Counted from the stretch's first letter, positions 6,776-12,677 are shown. The stretch is DNA of 18,102 bases from Nitrosopumilales archaeon CG_4_9_14_0_2_um_filter_34_16 (GCA_002788515.1 PFRJ01000117.1:1-18102); one strand, 5' to 3'. Notes: generated by a model from the sequence alone, not told the origin. Made by a program: numbers and translations.

Positions 6776-6905
6776 ATGTCGAAGGATATAATTCCTAAAG
6801 ACTAAAACTGCGTAACCCCGCAGAACGAAAAAGGTGATCATTCGTTTAACGACTGACAAAGAGAGGAAATCTCTCAGAGTTCTGCAATAAAGGGGTATAC
6901 GCCTT
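6776..6905 (+). ncRNA. candidate structured small RNA
   Basis: This stretch is visibly richer in G+C than the flanking AT-rich spacer and contains nested complementary segments. 6810-6819 (GCGTA+ACCCC) pairs with 6892-6902 (GGGGT, a bulged A, TACGC). Just inside, GCAG at 6820-6823 pairs with CTGC at 6882-6885. The enclosed region holds two hairpins: AACGAA/TTCGTT (6824-6829 with 6841-6846) and GAGAG/CTCTC (6861-6865 with 6871-6875). A 5' element AGGA/TCCT lies at about 6783-6796. The end (6890-6905) can also form AAGGGG-TATA-CGCCTT followed by CTAATTTTCT, resembling a terminator. I do not recognise it as SRP RNA, RNase P RNA, a C/D RNA or a tRNA. Boundaries and strand are inferred from the box A and pairing. 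Confidence 0.5.
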
Positions 6906-7337
6906 CTAATTTTCTAAAATGTAAACTGATACAGAACCCAACGTTTCTCCATTTGGATCAATTGTAATTGAAATTTCCTGCATTTCAGAAATCAAAATAT
7001 TTTTTTGACCACCGTATTCCCATGTAAAATATTCTGAAATTCCAGTCTGATGTGATGTGCCAACAAGCTGAAAATTTTCAGAAAAATCAAATGTTTCACC
7101 TTTTAATGTTATCGATAAAATTTTTGGACTGCTTCCATTTGGAACAAATCTAAAAAAATATTCTCCTTTCTCCAAAGTCAACTCTTCCGTATAAACTCCA
7201 TTTCTGTACATACTAGGATCTGCAAGTATTACATGAAATATTGTATTTTTCTGTTCATTAGAATTATCTGATGGAAAACTAGCAAAAATAATTACAATTA
7301 TTGCTACTATGGGAATTAATATGATTTTTTTATTCAC
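6906..7337 (-). CDS. membrane-anchored exported protein, 143 aa, function unknown
   Basis: Residues 1-4 are basic and 5-21 form one hydrophobic segment (a signal anchor or uncleaved signal; no clear cleavage site). About 120 residues outside the cell follow, rich in predicted beta strands with alternating hydrophobic residues (GEYFFRFVP, ILSITLKG, ISITIDPNG, SVSVYIL), suggesting a small beta-sandwich. It has no cysteines or His/Cys metal site, so it is not a plastocyanin-type domain. Start is GTG at 7337, supported by a box A at 7357-7366. It lies tail to tail with the candidate small RNA. No family recognised. Confidence 0.75.
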   Translation of the reverse strand: MNKKIILIPIVAIIVIIFASFPSDNSNEQKNTIFHVILADPSMYRNGVYTEELTLEKGEYFFRFVPNGSSPKILSITLKGETFDFSENFQLVGTSHQTGISEYFTWEYGGQKNILISEMQEISITIDPNGETLGSVSVYILEN

Positions 7338-7817
7338 TAAAACATATTCTAAATTCTATTATAAAAATAAATTCTAATTTTCAGAATACTCACTATTTAG
7401 TATCACATCTTTTATTTCTATTTTTTAAAATAACTGATTCATTTTTTTGATAAAACTAAACTATGATCATTAATGGATTTAAATCATTTCTTGATAATTT
7501 TTCAATTTCATGTTATTGATCTAATTTCTTGGTTTTACTGAAAACTAATAATTTTGATACAAATATCTGAATATTACAAATTGTTTGTCAGTATAATATG
7601 TTGTATTTGTTATATTTAAAAAATAATGAAATTAAGTCATACTGCACTTTTTATTACAATTATTTTAAGAAATTCAGATGACATAAAATTTAGTTATTAT
7701 ATAATTTGAAGATAAAATGAATAAAATCACAATTTCCAAATGTTTGCTAGACCCAAAGTTACTTTTTAAATCGAGTCTAAAGAAAATTTAATTTTACTTA
7801 GTTATTTTTAATCATCA
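7338..7817. other. 480-bp AT-rich non-coding region upstream of cdvB
   Basis: No credible gene, tRNA or repeat array seen on either strand. It holds the minus-strand box A TTTTATAATA at 7357-7366 for the 6906-7337 gene, a 10-bp palindrome GATTTAAATC at 7476-7485, and box-A-like stretches at 7763-7770 (TTTTTAAA) and about 7785-7793 that may promote the downstream cdvB gene. A 27-codon frame at 7626 was considered and set aside. Confidence 0.5.
7357..7366 (-). promoter_or_regulatory. box A (TATA) for the 6906-7337 gene
   Basis: TTTTATAATA on the minus strand, centred about 25 nt upstream of GTG 7337. Confidence 0.6.
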
Positions 7818-7868
7818 GTGAACCATTATTCACATCGGAAATTAAGTATGTATTCTAATATCGAAATC

Positions 7869-8510
7869 ATGCCTAACTTATCCAGTAAATGGAATAAACA
7901 GCCACAACCAAGTGTTACTGAAAGAATCAACGAAACTATCAAACCTAAAGGTGCTCTAAAACCACGAGTTCAGCAAGGAATCAAAAAATTACAATTACAA
8001 ATTAAAAAATTAGACTCGATGCTCACAAGCTTACAAGAACGGGATACAAAATTATTCCAAAGAATTGTGGATGCCACACAAAAACATGATATTCAAACTA
8101 GTAAAGTTCTTGGAAATGAATTAGCTGAAGTAAGAAAAGTTACTAAAATTTTGAGTAATGCCAGAATAGCATTAGAACAAATTGAATTACGATTAACCAC
8201 ATGTAGCGATCTAGGTGATACTGTAGTTGCAATCATGCCAACAATGGGATTAATGAAAAATCTAAAATCATCTCTTGGAAAAGTAATGCCTGGAGCTGAA
8301 CAAGAAATTGGTCAAATGGCAGAAATGCTTGGTGGCTTTATGACAGAAAGTTTCTCAGGAGACGCAGCATTTGGAATTGATGAAACTACCAATGCAGAAT
8401 CTGAAAAAATACTAAAAGAAGCTGCAGCTGTTGCCGAAAGTTCTACAGAGAAAATGTTTCCTTCTGTTCCTACAGATAGTTATGCAGCTACGAGCACTAA
8501 ATTTCTCTAA
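7869..8510 (+). CDS. cdvB: CdvB-like ESCRT-III (Snf7) cell-division protein
   Basis: ESCRT-III homologue of the archaeal Cdv division machinery; such proteins polymerise at the membrane and are remodelled by the AAA ATPase CdvC/Vps4. From ATG 7869 (213 aa) there is a basic N-terminus with KPRVQQGIKKLQLQIKKLDSML, then charged amphipathic helices (residues about 25-125), then a GLMKNLKSSLGKVMPGAEQEI helix and an acidic tail. Near the C-terminus FPSVP (197-201) resembles the MIM2 motif that binds the CdvC MIT domain. No winged-helix domain is present. In-frame GTG 7818 and ATG 7848 could add 17 or 7 residues; 7869 gives the N-terminus MPNLSSKWNKQP that I associate with thaumarchaeal CdvB. Thaumarchaea carry several paralogues, so this need not be the main one. 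It converges with the coiled-coil gene (10-bp gap). Confidence 0.85.
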   Translation: MPNLSSKWNKQPQPSVTERINETIKPKGALKPRVQQGIKKLQLQIKKLDSMLTSLQERDTKLFQRIVDATQKHDIQTSKVLGNELAEVRKVTKILSNARIALEQIELRLTTCSDLGDTVVAIMPTMGLMKNLKSSLGKVMPGAEQEIGQMAEMLGGFMTESFSGDAAFGIDETTNAESEKILKEAAAVAESSTEKMFPSVPTDSYAATSTKFL

Positions 8511-8520
8511 CACTAAAACT

Positions 8521-8985
8521 TCAATTATCTATAGAATCTCTTGACTCTTTGATTTTTCTAACTCTATTGCCCTCATTATCAATAATTTTGTCAACTCCTG
8601 AAAGTCGTTCTCGTAAAGTATTGATGATTGATCCTACTTCATCAGCTTCATTTTCTACTTGCTGTCTCTTACTTGCAAGCTCCTTAATCCCTCTACTCTC
8701 CTCATCTATGTATTCACTAACTTTCTGAAGTTTTTCTTTAAGATTTTTAATATCGACTGATTCTTCTTCAATATCTTTTTCAAGTATAGTTCTTTTGTCT
8801 TTAAGATTTTTTATCATTAAACCAACATAATCTATTGCTTCTTCTAATTTTGCCCGTTTTCCCATTAACTCTCCAATTCCAATTTCACTAGATGACTCTA
8901 TTACCGAACTAGATTCTTTGGTGTTATTATTTTCACTTCTTTCTTCTACCATTTCCCCACCATCATTCTTGAATTTATCAAACAT
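8521..8985 (-). CDS. coiled-coil protein with five 21-residue repeats
   Basis: From ATG 8985 the protein has 154 residues: a polar, disordered-looking N-terminus (about 1-35) and then a continuous heptad-patterned helix. Residues 43-147 divide into five tandem 21-residue (three-heptad) units starting KRAKLEE, KRTILEK, KLQKVSE, KRQQVEN and RLSGVDK, with rough consensus KRxxΦExxΦDEExxxIKxLKE, plus a partial sixth (SRDSIDN). There is no signal peptide, membrane span or cysteine. A TTG at 9003 would add six residues, but the box A at 9011-9018 fits ATG 8985. It sits tail to tail with cdvB, suggesting but not proving a link to division or chromosome organisation. I do not recognise the family; it lacks the PRC-barrel of CdvA. 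Confidence 0.82.
   Translation of the reverse strand: MFDKFKNDGGEMVEERSENNNTKESSSVIESSSEIGIGELMGKRAKLEEAIDYVGLMIKNLKDKRTILEKDIEEESVDIKNLKEKLQKVSEYIDEESRGIKELASKRQQVENEADEVGSIINTLRERLSGVDKIIDNEGNRVRKIKESRDSIDN
8545..8859 (-). repeat. five tandem 63-nt (21-codon) coding repeats
   Basis: Protein-level repeats inside the coiled-coil gene: five units of exactly 21 residues, each beginning with a basic residue and ending near LKE/LKD. They are divergent at DNA level, so the duplication is old or selection keeps only the heptad pattern. Confidence 0.75.
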
Positions 8986-9010
8986 TTTATGATTACTTTT
9001 CAAAATGGGA

Positions 9011-9018
9011 ATAAAAAG
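9011..9018 (-). promoter_or_regulatory. box A for the coiled-coil gene
   Basis: Reads CTTTTTAT on the minus strand, centred about 29 nt upstream of ATG 8985 but only 11 nt from TTG 9003, favouring the ATG. Confidence 0.45.
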
Positions 9019-9080
9019 TTACTATGCATCTCAAAGCTGACCTTGTGAATGATTTTTAGTCAATTAAAGAAAATTGGTGA

Positions 9081-9746
9081 TTATGTTGCCAAAACTGAAT
9101 TTCTGATTTCTTGATGGGAATTCATCATTTCTTCAGAATTTATGGCCTGATCTTCAATATGAAGAATATTGATATTTTGAGCCATTTCAGGAATTACCAT
9201 AGAATTGATATAGGAAACAAGAAACGTATTTTCTTCAGATGGCTCTCCAATTTTTCCAGAAAATATGATTTTGTAACTTAGATCCTCACTTGAAGCAGCA
9301 CCATGTATCTCATTGAAATTGTCAGATTTTTCACTTAATTCCAAGTCAGATTGTATTTTTGCAAGATTTAACGTTCCATTTGTTGAAATCTCCAACAAAT
9401 CATTGCTAATTTTTGATGCTTTTCCATCAAAGAGCACTATTCCTGAATGATATGCTTTGTAATTTACATATGCCCATGATATTTCTTCATCAAATGATAA
9501 CATTTTCTGTATGTCTTTTTTTGAAAACTCATCAGTTAACACATAATGACGTACTTTTAGATCCCCATCAATCATTTTCTCAACAAGAATTCCATCAAGT
9601 CTCTCATTTTCGGTATTTTTTAGAATTTTTAATTCATTTTGACCATCTTCTATGTCTGCAAATGAATAGGTTACAGATATTGGAGACGCACAAAGCATCC
9701 ATAGAACTATTACTCCTCTAATAGTTCGTGGTTGAAGTTTTACCAT
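9081..9746 (-). CDS. secreted protein of unknown function, 221 aa
   Basis: An N-terminal Sec-type signal peptide: basic start (MVKLQPRTIRG), hydrophobic core at 12-25, likely cleavage after SFA at 29-31. The mature part (about 190 residues) mixes predicted strands (VRHYVLTDEF, GIVLFDGKAS, LLEISTNGTLNL, YKIIFSGKIG) with short helices. No cysteines or known catalytic motif in the mature part. Start is ATG at 9746, about 31-34 nt downstream of the expected initiation point of the box A at 9799-9807, so this mRNA, unlike most here, should have a real 5' leader. It is divergent from the three-gene regulator operon, so common regulation is likely. Confidence 0.82.
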   Translation of the reverse strand: MVKLQPRTIRGVIVLWMLCASPISVTYSFADIEDGQNELKILKNTENERLDGILVEKMIDGDLKVRHYVLTDEFSKKDIQKMLSFDEEISWAYVNYKAYHSGIVLFDGKASKISNDLLEISTNGTLNLAKIQSDLELSEKSDNFNEIHGAASSEDLSYKIIFSGKIGEPSEENTFLVSYINSMVIPEMAQNINILHIEDQAINSEEMMNSHQEIRNSVLAT

Positions 9747-9773
9747 GTGAATGCATTGTTGATGTGATAGATT

Positions 9774-9801
9774 AGGAACGAAGAGGAATTGTCCTGTTCC
9801 T
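9774..9801. repeat. inverted repeat between box A and the 9746 start
   Basis: AGGAAC at 9774-9779 and its complement GTTCCT at 9796-9801 enclose a second pair, AGGA (9783-9786) and TCCT (9792-9795). It lies immediately downstream of the box A for the minus-strand gene and covers the predicted transcription start, so it could be an operator or a 5' leader hairpin. Confidence 0.55.
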
Positions 9802-9807
9802 TATATA
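9799..9807 (-). promoter_or_regulatory. box A (TATA) for the secreted-protein gene
   Basis: TATATAAGG on the minus strand, the most consensus-like box A in the window. It predicts initiation near 9777, about 31 nt before ATG 9746. Confidence 0.65.
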
Positions 9808-9992
9808 CTAAATTTCTTTCAAAACAGCCAAAATTCGCAGAAAATGAGTAATTTCTCTAAAAATCCCTAAAATGCTTGTTTTTCTCAAAAATTATTTCCC
9901 CCCAGTCAAATTTCTAGGTATAATTCTCTTTGATATTTTTCTTGAAAAATCATTTTTCGTAAAAATTTGGTATTTTTGTTGTTGAACTAGGT

Positions 9993-10012
9993 GTTCCGCT
10001 TTGCGTTCCGCT
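9993..10012 (+). repeat. GTTCCGCT direct repeat upstream of the regulator operon
   Basis: Two perfect copies (9993-10000 and 10005-10012) with a 12-bp period, GC-rich against an AT-rich background and just upstream of the box-A-like sequence at 10034-10041. A regulator binding site is possible; autoregulation by the adjacent HTH protein is inference. Confidence 0.5.
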
Positions 10013-10060
10013 ATGAAGTTTCAAAATGTTCCTCATAAACTACAGTGTTGTATACTAAGC

Positions 10061-10348
10061 ATGTCAAAACAACAATACAGATCCGAAATGGGCATAATGG
10101 GTGACATCTTAGACGTAACCGCTGATGGCGGTCGTGGAGGAGTCATTGTATCTGCAATCTCTCGCAAAGCCAACCTATCTCACTACGCAGTATTAGACAA
10201 ATGTGAGAAACTGGTAGAAGCAGGCTTGGTTGAATCCGTCAAAAATGACAGGAACAGAGTATTTCTGATTACTGAAAAAGGACTTCAGTTTTTCCAGGAA
10301 TTCAAGAGATTTCAGGGACTCGTCGAAAGCATGAATCTAAGGTATTGA
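10061..10348 (+). CDS. small winged-helix transcriptional regulator
   Basis: From ATG 10061 a 95-residue single-domain winged-helix protein of the archaeal HTH_45-like type: SKQQYRSEMGIMGDILDVT (helix 1), then GVIVSAISRKANLSHYAVLDKCEKLVEAGLVES (helices 2-3, with recognition helix near SHYAVLDKCEKL), a wing with RVFLITEKG, and a C-terminal helix FFQEFKRFQGL, often the dimerisation helix in this family. TTG 10001 and ATG 10013 would extend it, but a box-A-like CATAAACT (10034-10041) fits ATG 10061 as a leaderless start, and MSK-type starts are usual in this family. First gene of an operon; its stop lies 4 bases before the next ATG. GC content is clearly above that of the surroundings. Confidence 0.85.
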   Translation: MSKQQYRSEMGIMGDILDVTADGGRGGVIVSAISRKANLSHYAVLDKCEKLVEAGLVESVKNDRNRVFLITEKGLQFFQEFKRFQGLVESMNLRY

Positions 10349-10352
10349 TCCC

Positions 10353-11411
10353 ATGAACCCTATAATCGTACCAATCCATAGGAAAGAGATTCTTGTAGAA
10401 GATGGAATGCTTTTTGTAAGGACTGATGGTATCCTCGAAACAATGGTTAAGGCACCTTTGATAATCGCTGGCTTAATTGTCGTTGCACTAACGATGCCCG
10501 TTCAGTTCTCATTCAGCTCTACTCGAATGCTTGATCTAACTCTATACTCAGATGGTTCAGCACACATTTCTACTCAAATTGATGTAGATCCTTTAGAGCC
10601 TGATTTTGAAGTAAATCTATTTGGTCCATCTATTGATAATTTTGTTGTAGTTGGTGAAAATGGATTTTTGTTATCTAGTGAAATAATTGGTGACAAGGCA
10701 ACGATTGATACTTTAGGTTCATCATCTGTTACAATTGATTATGATATTCATGATTTAATTTCAAAAGATGGACGATTTTGGACTTTTTCACTTGATTCAC
10801 CAATTACTTATTCTGTATTAATGCCTCCAAATTCTATTATTGTTGGAATGGATGCGCTTCCATCATCCATGGATGTAGTAAATGATCAAATTAAACTTGA
10901 ACTAGGTACAGGCTTGTCTGAAATAAATTATATTTTTAGTGCACCGACTATATCAGCTACCCCTTCAAATATAACTGAACAACCAATCATAGATGTATCT
11001 ACAATTGCTCTAATTGGAGTTCCTATTGTAGCAGCTATTGCAGGAGCAATTATTATGATTAAACGAAAACAAACTAAATTTTTACCAGTTTTACAAACTG
11101 AAGAAACCCCGAGATTACAAATTGAAAATGATTCTATTGAAACTACATTAAATGAAATCAACTTCAGCGAAGCTGAAACAATTTTTAATTTCCGACCTGA
11201 AATGCGTGAAGATGATAAAGAAATAATCAAATTCATTTCTAACAATGGTGGGCAAGCTTTGGAAAGTGAATTACGAAAAAAATTCTTGCAACCTAGAACT
11301 ACTATGTGGAGAGCAGTAAAACGATTAGAAAGACAAGGCGTTATAGAAATATCCAAAAAAGATTTACAAAATCTTATCAAATTAAAGAAAGATCTGGAGG
11401 ATGAAGAATGA
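10353..11411 (+). CDS. transmembrane protein with cytoplasmic winged helix (membrane-bound regulator)
   Basis: A 352-residue protein with two membrane helices: about 33-50 (KAPLIIAGLIVVALTMP) and 215-236 (VSTIALIGVPIVAAIAGAIIMI, followed by KRKQTK). Between them is an external domain of about 160 residues, strand-rich (MLDLTLYSDGSAHIS onward). After a 45-residue cytoplasmic linker, residues 285-340 form a winged helix (DKEIIKFISNNGG, ESELRKKF, TTMWRAVKRLERQGVIEI). The layout is that of a one-component membrane regulator sensing an external cue. ATG 10353 follows the upstream stop by 4 bases; ATG 10443 (residue 31) is an alternative that would make TM1 signal-like. GC falls from about 45% to about 32% near 10500-10560. 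It overlaps the next gene as ATGA. Confidence 0.86.
   Translation: MNPIIVPIHRKEILVEDGMLFVRTDGILETMVKAPLIIAGLIVVALTMPVQFSFSSTRMLDLTLYSDGSAHISTQIDVDPLEPDFEVNLFGPSIDNFVVVGENGFLLSSEIIGDKATIDTLGSSSVTIDYDIHDLISKDGRFWTFSLDSPITYSVLMPPNSIIVGMDALPSSMDVVNDQIKLELGTGLSEINYIFSAPTISATPSNITEQPIIDVSTIALIGVPIVAAIAGAIIMIKRKQTKFLPVLQTEETPRLQIENDSIETTLNEINFSEAETIFNFRPEMREDDKEIIKFISNNGGQALESELRKKFLQPRTTMWRAVKRLERQGVIEISKKDLQNLIKLKKDLEDEE
11396..11400 (+). promoter_or_regulatory. Shine-Dalgarno for the secreted helical protein
   Basis: GGAGG with a 7-base spacer before ATG 11408, inside the 3' end of the upstream gene. It supports translation of an internal operon gene by SD recognition and coupling through the ATGA overlap. 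Confidence 0.7.
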
Positions 11412-12427
11412 AAACCATAACAACATTTGGGTTATTGGTTTTAGTTTTAAGCATGACTTTTGGAGGCGTAATAAATAATGTATATGCTGAAGATGATCCT
11501 GCAATTCTTCTAAAGATTGCAAAACGCGCACAAGACCAAATTCATAATCAAATATCAGATAATTCATCAGATAAGGTTAAGGGATTATTTGAAGAAGGAG
11601 CACAAAAAGTCATTGTTTTAGAGGAAGCATTAAAAAATAATGATTATGTCTCTGCAAAAGAGTATTTTCTTTCAGCAATGAAAATCTTTAAAGAAATATC
11701 TCAACATTTAACAACATCTGATGGTTCATTTAATGTTGAATCTCAACCTGCATCTAAAACTACAAGAGATACCAGCAAAGATCCATCTAATGATCTTCAA
11801 AGATTACAAGTGTATGTTGATAGTCTTAAAACAATCGCTAAAAGATACGATGCTGTAATTGATTTTTCTGAATTAGACACATTATTTGTAAAGGCAAGAC
11901 AAGAGATTAATGATAATCAATTTACTCAAGCAATAGAAACTATAGATACAATCAAAGAAACTATTACAGAACTAAATACCAATCTTCGTGAGGCAGCATC
12001 ACACCAAGAATCCAAACGAGCAACTGAATACGCTCAAAAATATCTAGAACAACTAGATAGACTGATTGAAAATGCCAAAAAACAGGGTGTTTCAGATGAA
12101 ATTATTGAAAAACTAGAAACTGCCAAAGAAAATCTATCTTCTGCAGAAAATCCAAGTGATATTATTCAAGAAATTAGAAAAATTATGTCAATAAAGGATC
12201 AGTTTGAATTAACAAAAAATGATAGACTTGAATCTAGAGTTTTACAAATTGAAAAAACTCTATTAAGATTATCTCAAATGGATGGAGTAGAACAGGATGA
12301 TTTGGCCGATGCTAGATATATGCTTCAAAGAATCAAACAAAATTTGAATGATGGTGAATTTGAAACTGTTAACGAACTTTTACGAGATTTAGCAAAACAA
12401 TTAGAAGAAATCAAAAAATCTCTTTGA
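11408..12427 (+). CDS. secreted all-helical repeat protein
   Basis: A 339-residue protein with a Sec signal peptide (basic MKT, hydrophobic core 6-19, cleavage predicted after VYA at 25-27). The mature part is almost entirely helical and highly charged, with no cysteines. Similar helical-hairpin units recur around 60-100 (KNNDYVSAKEYF), 156-193 (NDNQFTQAIETI), 230-262 (ENPSDIIQEI) and 297-338 (NDGEFETVNELL), reminiscent of TPR-like or spectrin-like bundles. A low-complexity linker lies at 103-128. Start ATG overlaps the membrane regulator stop and has a strong GGAGG. Co-translation with the membrane regulator suggests it acts with it outside the membrane, for instance as ligand, co-sensor or surface partner; this is inference. 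Confidence 0.85.
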   Translation: MKTITTFGLLVLVLSMTFGGVINNVYAEDDPAILLKIAKRAQDQIHNQISDNSSDKVKGLFEEGAQKVIVLEEALKNNDYVSAKEYFLSAMKIFKEISQHLTTSDGSFNVESQPASKTTRDTSKDPSNDLQRLQVYVDSLKTIAKRYDAVIDFSELDTLFVKARQEINDNQFTQAIETIDTIKETITELNTNLREAASHQESKRATEYAQKYLEQLDRLIENAKKQGVSDEIIEKLETAKENLSSAENPSDIIQEIRKIMSIKDQFELTKNDRLESRVLQIEKTLLRLSQMDGVEQDDLADARYMLQRIKQNLNDGEFETVNELLRDLAKQLEEIKKSL

Positions 12428-12444
12428 TATATTATCATAAAATT

Positions 12445-12452
12445 CATATACA
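12445..12452 (+). promoter_or_regulatory. box A for the 12473 gene
   Basis: CATATACA centred about 24-25 nt upstream of ATG 12473; it decides against the in-frame TTG at 12467. Confidence 0.45.
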
Positions 12453-12472
12453 TTTTCTAATTCATCTTGAAC

Positions 12473-12667
12473 ATGGCTTCTAAAGTAATCATTACAGGCG
12501 TAGGCATTCCTATGATCATAGTTGGTGCTTTAATGGCTTGGTTATGGGCTCCAATTCAAGGAGATTTTCAAAATCAAGTAGAGCTTGTAGGAAGCACAAT
12601 TGGAATCTTAGGTGTGATCTTCTTTATCTCTGGATTATTTTACACAAAAGAACCGGTAATGCATTAG
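12473..12667 (+). CDS. small two-helix membrane protein, 64 aa
   Basis: Two hydrophobic helices: about 5-25 (VIITGVGIPMIIVGALMAWLW) and 38-57 (LVGSTIGILGVIFFISGLFY), joined by a polar loop (APIQGDFQNQVE), with short ends. No family recognised; it resembles in size and layout the 5651-5860 protein. ATG 12473 is chosen from its box A spacing. It lies 42 bases upstream of queE, which has its own promoter. Confidence 0.75.
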   Translation: MASKVIITGVGIPMIIVGALMAWLWAPIQGDFQNQVELVGSTIGILGVIFFISGLFYTKEPVMH

Positions 12668-12677
12668 AAACTCATTG

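Larger units (their letters stand above)
9747..10060. promoter_or_regulatory. 314-bp divergent promoter region
   Basis: Separates the minus-strand secreted-protein gene from the plus-strand regulator operon. It contains the minus-strand box A at 9799-9807, an inverted repeat at 9774-9801, a run of six C at about 9899-9904, a GTTCCGCT direct repeat at 9993-10012 and a plus-strand box-A-like CATAAACT at 10034-10041. No gene was found in it. Confidence 0.6.

Noticed and set aside
6834..6856. C/D-box-like elements (GTGATCA and CTGA) in the candidate small RNA
   Set aside because: Box C deviates from RTGATGA, sits in a hairpin loop, and no C'/D' pair or k-turn arrangement was found.
6860..6875. 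T-arm-like hairpin GAGAG-GAAAT-CTCTC that might mark a tRNA
   Set aside because: The loop is five bases without TTC-type residues, and no acceptor, D or anticodon arm can be placed around it.
7476..7485. GATTTAAATC palindrome as a possible replication-origin or regulator site
   Set aside because: Single copy, low complexity, and no cdc6/orc gene or repeated origin boxes in the window.
7626..7709. 27-codon frame in the region before cdvB
   Set aside because: Too short, extremely AT-rich, and the TATA-like sequence upstream is only about 10 nt away.
9413..9721. Plus-strand 102-codon frame inside the secreted-protein gene
   Set aside because: The opposite strand encodes a protein with a clear signal peptide and promoter; the plus-strand product looks like an antisense translation (many His, Leu, Phe).
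10928..11380. 150-codon minus-strand frame within the membrane regulator
   Set aside because: It mirrors the TM2 and winged-helix coding sequence of the real gene, and no promoter was seen at its 5' side.
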